NCBI GenBank assembly: GCA_002323795.1
Contig: DCPZ01000071.1
Location: forward strand, 1-11,087
DNA length: 11,087 nucleotides
Direction: 5' to 3'
DNA from: Flavobacteriales bacterium UBA1531
GTDB taxonomy: Bacteria > Bacteroidota > Bacteroidia > Flavobacteriales_D > Sanyastnellaceae
Under the pieces are notes generated by a model. That model was not told the origin of the DNA, did not search any database, and saw only the letters and a list, made by a program, of their open reading frames with translations. Shown piece by piece: positions 1 to 6,630 of the stretch; within the stretch, counting starts at the first letter, position 1; each line of letters starts with the position of its first letter. Both the position numbers and the translations under genes were made by a program.

Positions 1-237
1 TGTCACGGATGTCATGGTGCCGTGCACGCGCACTGGACCAACCTTATCTCCACGATTCTGATCGTTTGTCCCATCTTTATACTGAGACGAAATCTCAGCT
101 GTTTGTGGCTCTTCTGCGGCAGAGGCACTTGCGGATTGAGTTTCGTTGGAAGCGGCTGAATTAGCAGGTGCTTCTGAATCGCATGCCATCAAGGTCCATG
201 CTGCGAAGAGAACTGTGCTGAAGGATGTCATTTTCAT
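1..237 (-). CDS. Lipoprotein, N-terminal part only (cut by window edge)
   Basis: The 79 codons present run from an ATG at 237-235 to the left edge without a stop. They begin with a short lipoprotein signal peptide: a lysine near the start, a hydrophobic stretch around residues 8-18, and the lipobox L-M-A-C with the lipidated cysteine at residue 19. After the cysteine comes a low-complexity linker rich in Ser, Ala, Glu and Gln (about residues 20-50), then a more ordered segment ending in PVRVHGTMTSVT. The protein is probably exported by Sec, lipidated and anchored in the inner or outer membrane. The beta-strand-like end could open a DUF4369/TlpA-type or other small domain, but too little is present to name a family. 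A second in-frame ATG two codons on (231-229) is an alternative start. A perfect Bacteroidota -7 box lies just upstream at 256-263. No function can be assigned. Confidence 0.8.
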   Translation of the reverse strand, partial: MKMTSFSTVLFAAWTLMACDSEAPANSAASNETQSASASAAEEPQTAEISSQYKDGTNDQNRGDKVGPVRVHGTMTSVT

Positions 238-255
238 AAAAACTTCTATTTCTTA

Positions 256-263
256 CAAATTTA
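256..263 (-). promoter_or_regulatory. Candidate -7 promoter box for the 1-237 lipoprotein
   Basis: Read on the minus strand this is TAAATTTG, a perfect match to the Bacteroidota -7 consensus TAnnTTTG. It ends 18 bases before the ATG at 237, which puts the likely transcript start near 250 and gives a leader of only about a dozen bases. No clear TTG at the -33 position was found. Confidence 0.5.
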
Positions 264-293
264 ACGACGGAACCGCTTTAAATCGAGGTTGAA

Positions 294-301
294 TTAATTT
301 G
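294..301 (+). promoter_or_regulatory. Weak -7-like box for the gene at 341
   Basis: TTAATTTG matches TAnnTTTG at five of its six fixed positions. If used, transcription would start near 307. That favours the ATG at 341 over the TTG at 299 as the start of the downstream gene. The evidence is weak because the match is imperfect and the region is AT-rich. Confidence 0.2.
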
Positions 302-340
302 TTGGCTTATCTTCACTTAATCTCATTGATTTTTGGAAGA

Positions 341-907
341 ATGGATACTGGAACAGCGCATGCTTTGCTCGGACTATCTGAGCCCTTGGAACAGGAAAAT
401 GTTATGGAAAGGCTGGATGCGGAGGCGTTCGCAGTGCGCGATCATTTTATGCGTCAACCAATCGTTCCAACGCTTTTCCGTTCACGTGTTAACCGTTTGG
501 TGCAACTGAGCGATGTGGCCCGAGTGCTGAATGTTGAGCCTTTGGGAGCGCCCGTTGAACTGCCAAAATTGCTACCTTCAGGTTCTAACTTCGTTTTGCT
601 GGTTCGAAACCACGTCGAGAATATTCGTCGGCTGCGAACGGCAATGGCAGGCACTCTCGATCCCGACGTTTTGGTGCGCTTTGGCAATGCCCTTTGCAAT
701 TTGCAATTGCGTTACATGGAAGAGTTTTTGGCTCTTTCTGTGGATTCGGCCAATCTAGACATCGAGCTGGATGCAATTCCGGCGCGTGATGAGATTGACT
801 GGCAAACATTGCTCGCTTCCATCGAGGGCAAGACAGAGGAGGCGCAGCTGATCATCGTCAAAGAAAGGAAGCGTATGGCTCAGATTTTGGAGCGCGAAAC
901 CATCTGA
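341..907 (+). CDS. Hypothetical protein, helical, unknown function
   Basis: An open frame of 188 residues from the ATG at 341. It could instead start at TTG 299, which adds 14 residues and has a GAGG at 285-288. I prefer 341 because it is an ATG and because the only promoter-like box (294-301) overlaps the TTG. I do not recognise the family. There is no signal peptide or membrane segment, so it is probably cytoplasmic. The first 60 residues (beginning with ALLGL, then charged helical sequence) faintly recall a J-domain-like or HscB-like helical hairpin, but no HPD tripeptide is present, so I do not call it one. A linker with Pro and Gly follows around residues 65-80, then a second helical region and a charged C-terminal helix (KERKRMAQILERE). 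The stop is one base from the stop of the convergent permease gene, so there is no room for a terminator between them. Confidence 0.75.
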   Translation: MDTGTAHALLGLSEPLEQENVMERLDAEAFAVRDHFMRQPIVPTLFRSRVNRLVQLSDVARVLNVEPLGAPVELPKLLPSGSNFVLLVRNHVENIRRLRTAMAGTLDPDVLVRFGNALCNLQLRYMEEFLALSVDSANLDIELDAIPARDEIDWQTLLASIEGKTEEAQLIIVKERKRMAQILERETI

Positions 908-908
908 T

Positions 909-2147
909 TTACTCACGACCCAAAGCTACAATTGGGTCTAGTTTTGCTGCTTGTCGGGCAGGATAATAACCACTCGCGATGCTCGTGATAAGGCTTAAGA
1001 TGACACCCGAAATCATCCAGCCAAGTGGCATCACAAACGGGGTTTCCATGAAGTAAGCAATACCGTTTCCAGCGGCCAATCCGAGAACGATTCCAGCAAC
1101 TCCTCCCAATTGTCCGATGATGATGACTTCTATTAAAAACTGAGTTCTGATGGCGTTTGGAGTTGCTCCTAAGGCCTTTCTTGTTCCTATTTCGCGCGTG
1201 CGTTCAGAGACACTAACAAGCATGATGTTCATCAGCCCTATACCGGCACCAAAAAGAGTAATGATACCAATGATCGTGGCGGCCATGGTGATACCGCTGG
1301 TGGCTTCTTGCAAAGTATCGACCAGACTGTTACTCATTGAGACATTGAACGAAAGCTCTTCACCGGGCCGGTCTCTCCGCACGACCCTCATCAAACCCAT
1401 GGCTTCTTCGGCCAAGGTTGCGATCGTAGCTGCGTCCTCCACTTTACACGCGATTCGATAACTTCTGTTTTCATCGGAAAACTGCTGGCGAATGCATGGA
1501 ATAGGCACGTAGCATTGATTGTCTTGAGACATCCCAAACGACTGACCGCGTGATTTAAGAACACCAATGATTTGATACCGTTGTGAACCCAATGAAAATT
1601 CAGCGCCAACAGGCTCTTCCCATGGGTTGAACAGTTCTGTGGCCAAATCGGATCCAATCAAGGCGAGGCGTTGTAAGGAGCGTGCTTCTTTCGGAGTGAG
1701 ATTTCTGCCATTTTTCAAATCATAACCACTTACATCAAGGTAATTTTCTTCAATCCCGAGGATTTGAATGTTTGGATTGGTTTGCTCTTGACCACGCGAA
1801 AGAGTGGCTTGGCTTGTGCCAAACACTGAATAACTCACGGCCATGGAATTGGATGCTTCCTTCGCAAAGCGCTGGGCTTCGTCATATGTAATCGGTGCTC
1901 CCGCTTTGACACGTTGTCCTCTGTTTACTCCTGTTTCTGAGCGCTGAAGAAAGGTAAAAACATCTGTGCCGAGAGACGAGAACTGTTGAGTGACATTGGC
2001 TTCCAATGAAGATGTGGCTGTCGTCATGCTGATGAGCGCCATGATACCAAGACCAATGATGGCAATGGTGAGGGAAGTTCGAAGCAAATTGCTTCGAATG
2101 GACCGTATGGCGACCCGCGTCATTTCAATGAGTAGCTCCCTCTTCAT
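909..2147 (-). CDS. ABC transporter permease, MacB/FtsX type
   Basis: A 412-residue inner-membrane protein with the MacB-type plan. A transmembrane helix lies at about residues 22-42, followed by a large extracytoplasmic MacB_PCD-like domain (about 45-285) and three C-terminal helices (about 287-311, 340-365 and 374-394). The segment after helix 2 holds the family hallmark SERTREIGTRKALGA (residues 314-328), the cytoplasmic stretch that contacts the ATPase. The end PARQAAKLDPIVALGRE is also typical. Family members work as dimers with a MacB/LolD-type ATPase and often a periplasmic adaptor, moving substrates such as peptides, lipoproteins or antimicrobials. The substrate cannot be read from sequence. 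No ATPase or adaptor gene is visible here, so the partners must be encoded elsewhere or to the left of the window. Length is normal for a stand-alone permease. No good promoter or ribosome binding site was seen upstream of the ATG. Confidence 0.9.
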   Translation of the reverse strand: MKRELLIEMTRVAIRSIRSNLLRTSLTIAIIGLGIMALISMTTATSSLEANVTQQFSSLGTDVFTFLQRSETGVNRGQRVKAGAPITYDEAQRFAKEASNSMAVSYSVFGTSQATLSRGQEQTNPNIQILGIEENYLDVSGYDLKNGRNLTPKEARSLQRLALIGSDLATELFNPWEEPVGAEFSLGSQRYQIIGVLKSRGQSFGMSQDNQCYVPIPCIRQQFSDENRSYRIACKVEDAATIATLAEEAMGLMRVVRRDRPGEELSFNVSMSNSLVDTLQEATSGITMAATIIGIITLFGAGIGLMNIMLVSVSERTREIGTRKALGATPNAIRTQFLIEVIIIGQLGGVAGIVLGLAAGNGIAYFMETPFVMPLGWMISGVILSLITSIASGYYPARQAAKLDPIVALGRE

Positions 2148-2408
2148 ATTGTGCGAATGTACTGCTCACAGCCGCAGAGTTCAGTTGATGCACCATAGCT
2201 GTTGATTTACATTTGGTTTGATTGGATTTTCTACAAATTCAAATTGCTTGAAATCCCGAACAATGGATTTCCTTGAGATGTTGATTTTGATTTGAAAGTT
2301 TTGGCTCGGCGATCTTGTTTCAACTCTTATTTCCCCAGAGGCTTTTGTCGGAATTAATTCAGTATTTTTGGTGCTTAACAAGCTAGGTAAGGCTTCACAA
2401 TAGAATTG
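2148..2408. promoter_or_regulatory. Divergent spacer between ABC permease and acnB
   Basis: This 261-base T-rich spacer carries the starts of two divergent genes and no credible ORF. It holds two overlapping inverted repeats: TTCAA/TTGAA (2238-2242 with 2248-2252) and GAAATCC/GGATTTC (2250-2256 with 2265-2271, 8-base loop). They share bases 2250-2252 and so could not both form at once. A tandem TTGATTT (2281-2293 region) lies just beyond, and a -7 box for acnB is near the right end. Either repeat could be a regulator site, but nothing identifies a protein. Confidence 0.4.
2363..2370 (+). promoter_or_regulatory. Candidate -7 promoter box for acnB
   Basis: TATTTTTG is a perfect match to TAnnTTTG, ending 38 bases before the acnB ATG at 2409. 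The predicted transcript start is near 2376, giving a leader of about 33 bases. A TTTG at 2344-2347 could be the -33 element, although the 15-base spacing is shorter than usual for this phylum. Confidence 0.5.
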
Positions 2409-5207
2409 ATGCAAGGATACATTGAATATTTAGACGAGATCGAAACGAGGAAAAGTCAAGGTCTTAGTCCGAAACCAATTGATAGCGACGGTTTGCTGCT
2501 TGAAATTATTGAGCAGATCAAAGATGTCAATCATCAAAGCAGAAAAGATTCACTCCACTTTTTTTGTTACAACGTGTTGCCGGGTACAACGAGCGCTGCT
2601 GTGAGCAAGGCGCATTTTCTGAAGCAAATCATCTTAGGAGAAGCAAGTGTTGAGGAAATTCAAATGCCCTTTGCCTTTGAATTACTCTCACACATGAAAG
2701 GCGGGCCTTCGGTTGAAGTTCTCATTGATCTAACTCTTGGAGAGGATTCTTTGATCGCAGTTGAAGCGGCAGAAGTCTTAAAGAAACAGGTTTTTCTTTA
2801 CGAGGCGGATACAAGTAGATTGGACGAGGCATTAAAAGCCAACCACTCTCTCGCGAGGGAAGTCCTTGAGAGTTATGCGAAAGCAGAGTTTTTTACGAAG
2901 CTTCCTGATCTTCCTGAAAAAATTGAGGTAGTTACGTTTGTTGCTGGAGTTGGAGATATTTCAACAGATTTGCTTTCACCGGGGAGTGATGCTCATTCCA
3001 GATCTGACAGAGAATTGCATGGTCAATGTATGTTCGAACACAATCAACAGCAGCAGGAAGCCCTTCGAGATTTGCAGGCAAAGCATCCAGATAAAAGGGT
3101 AATGCTCATCGCTGAGAAAGGCACCATGGGAGTGGGGTCTTCAAGGATGTCAGGCGTGAACAATGTGGCACTTTGGATTGGAAAAGAAGCAAGTCCATTT
3201 ATACCTTTCATCAATATCGCTCCAATTGTAGCAGGGACCAATGGGATTTCGCCAATATTTTTGACCACTGTGGGAGTCACTGGTGGAATCGGGCTGGACT
3301 TGAAAAACTGGAGAAAAAAAACAGATGCAAAAGGCAATGTGGTGTTTGATGAGAACGACGAACCGGTTCTAGAAAAGGTTTATTCGGTAGACACAGGGAC
3401 CGTTTTAACAATCAATACCAAAAGTAAAAAGTTGTGTCAGGGTGATCGTGAATTGATGGATATCTCCTCAGCCTTTACACCACAAAAAGTTGAGTTTATG
3501 AAAGCCGGAGGCTCATACGCCATCGTTTTTGGCAAGAAGCTTCAAACTTTCGCAGCCAATGCACTCAAAAAAGAGATTCCTCCTGTTTTTGCGATTTCCA
3601 AAGAAGTTTCGATTGAAAATCAAGGACTTACAGCTGTTGAGAAGATTTTCAATAAAAATGTGGTGGGCGGTTCAGGAGCCCGACTTCATGCTGGCTCATA
3701 TGCACGCGTTCAGGTGAATATTGTCGGTTCACAGGACACCACGGGCCTGATGACCTCCCAAGAACTGGAGATGATGGCAGCTCGGGTCATTTCTCCGTTG
3801 GTAGATGCCGGATATCAATCTGGATGCCATACCGCCTCGGTCTGGGATTTTAAATCCCAAGAAAACATTCCGAGACTCATGCAGTTTATGAGTGACTTTG
3901 GATTGATCACTGCGCGGCATCCTGATGGCAAATATCATCCAATGACAGATGTGATTCACAAGGTGCTTAATGACATTACGGTGGACGATTGGGCCATTAT
4001 TATTGGCGGTGATTCCCACACGAGAATGTCCAAAGGGGTTGCCTTTGGAGCAGATTCAGGAACAGTAGCACTGGCGTTGGCTACTGGCGAAGCATCGATG
4101 CCAATTCCTGAATCAGTCAAGGTCACTTTCAAAGGCACCATGAGAGATCAAATGGATTTCCGTGACGTTGTTCACGCCACGCAGAGCCAGATGCTCAAGG
4201 AATTCAGTGGTGAAAACGTTTTTCAAGGAAGGATTATTGAGGTGCACATTGGAACACTTTTGGCAGACCAAGCCTTCACATTTACTGACTGGACCGCTGA
4301 GATGAAGGCCAAAGCGTCCATATGCATTTCTCAGGATGATACGCTCATTGAGTCATTGAATATCGCTAAGGGTAGAATCCAAATAATGATTGAAAAGGGA
4401 ATGGATAACGAGGGGCAAGTTCTCCAAGGCCTTCTGGATATAGCGAATCATCGAATTGATGAAATTAAATCTGGTAAAAAGCCGCCGCTGACACCTGATG
4501 AAAACGCGAAATACTATGCCGAATTTGTGGTAGACCTGGATGTCATTGACGAGCCCATGATTGCGGATCCGGATGTTCACAACGTCGACGTATCGAAGCG
4601 CTACACGCACGATACCATTCGAGAACTTTCATTTTATGAGGGGAAAAAACACATCGACTTGGGCTTTGTCGGTTCTTGCATGGTGCACAAAGGTGACATC
4701 AAGATTGTTGCTAAAATGCTGAAGAATCTTGAAGAACAATCGGGGAGTGTAGAATTCAATGCACCCCTAGTAGTTACGGCACCAACGTATAACATCATCG
4801 ACGAGCTAAAGGAGGAGGGCGACTGGGAAATTCTGCAGAAGTACTCCGGCTTTGAGTTTGATGATGCAGCCCCCAAAGGTGTTGCTCGAACAGAATATGA
4901 TAACATCTTATACCTCGAGCGTCCGGGATGTAATTTGTGCATGGGAAACCAGGAAAAGGCCGAAAAAGGTGATAGCGTAATGGCTACCTCTACGCGACTT
5001 TTTCAAGGCAGAGTGGTCAAAGATTCTGCCCGCAAGAAGGGCGAATCATTGCTAGCTTCCACTCCAGTTGTGGTGCTCTCTGCGATTCTTGGCCGCACGC
5101 CAACATTGAAAGAATATAAGACGGCGACAAAGGGAATCAAATTAACACAATTTGCCCCTCCTCTGAACAAGATGACTTCGAAACCAGGGCATTTGCTCGC
5201 ATATTGA
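2409..5207 (+). CDS. acnB: Aconitate hydratase B / 2-methylisocitrate dehydratase
   Basis: A 932-residue cytoplasmic [4Fe-4S] enzyme interconverting citrate and isocitrate via cis-aconitate in the TCA cycle. AcnB enzymes also often dehydrate/hydrate 2-methylisocitrate. The order is that of AcnB: an N-terminal HEAT-like helical domain (about 1-160, opening with the typical YLDEIETRKSQGLSPKPID), the swivelling domain with substrate-binding GSSR at 243-246, then the catalytic domains. GDSHTR lies at 534-539. The three cluster ligands are visible as Cys757 (VGSCM) and Cys841 and Cys844 (GCNLCMGNQ). It is about 65 residues longer than E. coli AcnB, with extra residues before the CxxC motif (about 815-838) and around 490-515; longer AcnB forms are, as I recall, usual in Bacteroidota. 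I chose ATG 2409 over the adjacent TTG 2406. No strong Shine-Dalgarno is present. pdeM follows after 61 bases on the same strand. Confidence 0.97.
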   Translation: MQGYIEYLDEIETRKSQGLSPKPIDSDGLLLEIIEQIKDVNHQSRKDSLHFFCYNVLPGTTSAAVSKAHFLKQIILGEASVEEIQMPFAFELLSHMKGGPSVEVLIDLTLGEDSLIAVEAAEVLKKQVFLYEADTSRLDEALKANHSLAREVLESYAKAEFFTKLPDLPEKIEVVTFVAGVGDISTDLLSPGSDAHSRSDRELHGQCMFEHNQQQQEALRDLQAKHPDKRVMLIAEKGTMGVGSSRMSGVNNVALWIGKEASPFIPFINIAPIVAGTNGISPIFLTTVGVTGGIGLDLKNWRKKTDAKGNVVFDENDEPVLEKVYSVDTGTVLTINTKSKKLCQGDRELMDISSAFTPQKVEFMKAGGSYAIVFGKKLQTFAANALKKEIPPVFAISKEVSIENQGLTAVEKIFNKNVVGGSGARLHAGSYARVQVNIVGSQDTTGLMTSQELEMMAARVISPLVDAGYQSGCHTASVWDFKSQENIPRLMQFMSDFGLITARHPDGKYHPMTDVIHKVLNDITVDDWAIIIGGDSHTRMSKGVAFGADSGTVALALATGEASMPIPESVKVTFKGTMRDQMDFRDVVHATQSQMLKEFSGENVFQGRIIEVHIGTLLADQAFTFTDWTAEMKAKASICISQDDTLIESLNIAKGRIQIMIEKGMDNEGQVLQGLLDIANHRIDEIKSGKKPPLTPDENAKYYAEFVVDLDVIDEPMIADPDVHNVDVSKRYTHDTIRELSFYEGKKHIDLGFVGSCMVHKGDIKIVAKMLKNLEEQSGSVEFNAPLVVTAPTYNIIDELKEEGDWEILQKYSGFEFDDAAPKGVARTEYDNILYLERPGCNLCMGNQEKAEKGDSVMATSTRLFQGRVVKDSARKKGESLLASTPVVVLSAILGRTPTLKEYKTATKGIKLTQFAPPLNKMTSKPGHLLAY

Positions 5208-5215
5208 CCTTTTTC

Positions 5216-5255
5216 ACGATTTCAAGATTTTTCGGGGCGATAAATACCAAATCGT
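5216..5255 (+). repeat. Inverted repeat between acnB and pdeM
   Basis: ACGATTT at 5216-5222 is the exact reverse complement of AAATCGT at 5249-5255, with 26 bases between. It nearly fills the 61-base acnB-pdeM gap. There is no T-run after the right arm, so it does not look like an intrinsic terminator. A processing or attenuation element is possible, and chance is not excluded. Confidence 0.3.
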
Positions 5256-5268
5256 TTAGAAGCCAAAC

Positions 5269-6000
5269 ATGCTCAAGTTTGAAAACTCTATTTCGCCGGA
5301 CGAATCGACCAATGGTCCTTCCGATGATTCTTATGTCGAGATTGAATTGGCCGGCGAAAGGTTGGAGTTACATCCCGAGAGGGGCATGTGGTGGGCAAAG
5401 GAGGAGACTTTGATGATCTCTGATGTGCATCTGGGAAAGGCAGGTCATTTCCGGAAGCATGGGATTGCAATTCCTCAAGAGGTCAATGCTGCTAGTCTGC
5501 GACGAATCGAGGCCTTGATTCACTTTTATCAACCGAAACGCTTGCTTGTTTTGGGCGACCTCTTTCACAGCGACCTCAATGCTGAGTGGTCTGAATTCTG
5601 TCATTGGCTCACCAGGATCTACGGCTTATATGATCTCCGGGAATTTCGTCTTGTGGAGGGCAACCATGATGTTCTGCCCGATGCTGCTTTTGATGGAATC
5701 CAGGTGAACCGCTGCGCAAATTGGAGTTTGGGTCCCTTTGACTTTGTCCATGATCCCAAGAATTTTCGATTGCAGGCCACTCCTGATCGCATTGCAATTG
5801 CAGGTCATTTGCACCCTGCCATCCGGCTAACTGGAAAAGCGAAACAACAGCTGCGCCTGCCGGGATGGTGGTGGCAGGCCCGTCATCAGACGCTGGTAAT
5901 GCCCAACTTCGGAACCTTTACGGGTTCTGCTGTGGTTGACATGAAGTCGCAGGATCGTTTTTGGATGTGTACAGGCGAGTTGGTCATGCCTGCCGAATGA
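5269..6000 (+). CDS. pdeM: Ligase-associated DNA damage response endonuclease PdeM-like
   Basis: A 243-residue calcineurin-like metallophosphoesterase. The metal-binding motifs appear in order: D-x-H at Asp52/His54 (SDVHLGK), GD at Asp97 (LGDLFHS), GNHD at 131-134, His161 in FVHDP, and H-x-H at 180/182 (AGHLHP). The sequences LHPERGMWW near residue 34 and SDVHLGKAGHFRKHG, with the short total length, match the PdeM family, known from a bacterial repair cluster with a LigB-type ATP-dependent ligase, an Lhr-like DEXH helicase and a metallo-beta-lactamase-fold exonuclease. The likely role is metal-dependent phosphodiester cleavage of DNA in the cytoplasm. None of the cluster partners is nearby. 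No promoter motif is seen in the gap after acnB, so readthrough from acnB is likely. The first 22 residues are polar and poorly conserved-looking, so the exact start is uncertain. The stop lies one base from the convergent lipoprotein gene. Confidence 0.87.
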   Translation: MLKFENSISPDESTNGPSDDSYVEIELAGERLELHPERGMWWAKEETLMISDVHLGKAGHFRKHGIAIPQEVNAASLRRIEALIHFYQPKRLLVLGDLFHSDLNAEWSEFCHWLTRIYGLYDLREFRLVEGNHDVLPDAAFDGIQVNRCANWSLGPFDFVHDPKNFRLQATPDRIAIAGHLHPAIRLTGKAKQQLRLPGWWWQARHQTLVMPNFGTFTGSAVVDMKSQDRFWMCTGELVMPAE

Positions 6001-6001
6001 T

Positions 6002-6559
6002 CTAGAATTCGATGTTGCTGGTGAAGGCTCCCGTAAATTCAATGGGGAGTCCAACCAGCGTGCTGTCCACCCATTTGCGAAGCGTGAGGCTAAAGTCCAC
6101 GGTTTCAGGACCTCCAGACAGAGCCCGGTCAATGACAATTGAACCGTCTGTTGCCTTGAAATCTTGCACAGCAAAAATGTCGTCACCTTGGTTAATGACT
6201 TGCACCAGATGTTCGATTTCTTCCTGTTGAACGTAGTACACATCATCGTCAAGGACATCAAAGGAGAATCTAAAGGTCAAATCGTGGGCAGGAACATGTG
6301 CATCAACTTCCTCAGCAGTCCGCAAATCAGCTACGATGTGGTAGCTTCGGGAAAGTGGCTCTAGGCTGTCAGGTACGACAGCCTCTGCCATCTTCAAGCT
6401 ATAATCTGAACCATTGAAGCCAACAGTTCCACATGCGCAGTCATAGACTGGATTGACGAATTCGGGGTTCTTATAGCAGCCGGTGGCAAGGCTCCATGCA
6501 GCGATGACTGCAGCAAAGGCCGCGATAGAAGCAGGGGTGGACTTAAAGATCTTCTTCAT
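6002..6559 (-). CDS. Hypothetical lipoprotein with CxC motif
   Basis: A 185-residue protein from the ATG at 6559-6557. An upstream in-frame ATG at 6589 would add 10 polar residues ahead of the signal peptide, which is less natural. The N-terminus is a lipoprotein signal: MKK, a hydrophobic Ala-rich segment (about residues 9-24), and the lipobox A-T-G-C with the lipidated cysteine at residue 28. A CAC motif follows at residues 41-43. The rest alternates polar and hydrophobic residues like a beta-sandwich and is acidic, with DVLDDD at 101-106 and a paired Glu stretch near 113. I do not recognise the family. It lies 71 bases downstream of the namZ-like gene on the same strand with no promoter motif of its own, so the two are probably co-transcribed. 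It is presumably anchored to a membrane facing the periplasm or the surface; no enzymatic motif is seen. Confidence 0.8.
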   Translation of the reverse strand: MKKIFKSTPASIAAFAAVIAAWSLATGCYKNPEFVNPVYDCACGTVGFNGSDYSLKMAEAVVPDSLEPLSRSYHIVADLRTAEEVDAHVPAHDLTFRFSFDVLDDDVYYVQQEEIEHLVQVINQGDDIFAVQDFKATDGSIVIDRALSGGPETVDFSLTLRKWVDSTLVGLPIEFTGAFTSNIEF

Positions 6560-6630
6560 GGTTTCATGGGATTGCTCGCCAAGATACATGGTTCATCACA
6601 GATATGAATGGTCCAGGACCATTTGGCTCA

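Noticed and set aside
299..340. TTG start adding 14 residues to the hypothetical protein
   Set aside because: Not excluded, but it is a rare start codon overlapping the only promoter-like box; ATG 341 fits better. The GAGG at 285-288 keeps the alternative alive.
2181..2414. 77-codon minus-strand ORF over the acnB upstream region
   Set aside because: It overlaps the acnB start and its promoter box, has no ribosome binding site, no recognisable motif, and a composition like translated T-rich spacer.
5827..6261. 144-codon minus-strand ORF spanning the pdeM/lipoprotein junction
   Set aside because: It is antisense to the conserved end of pdeM and out of frame with the lipoprotein gene; its translation has no domain features. 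Both overlapped genes have strong motifs or a clear lipobox.
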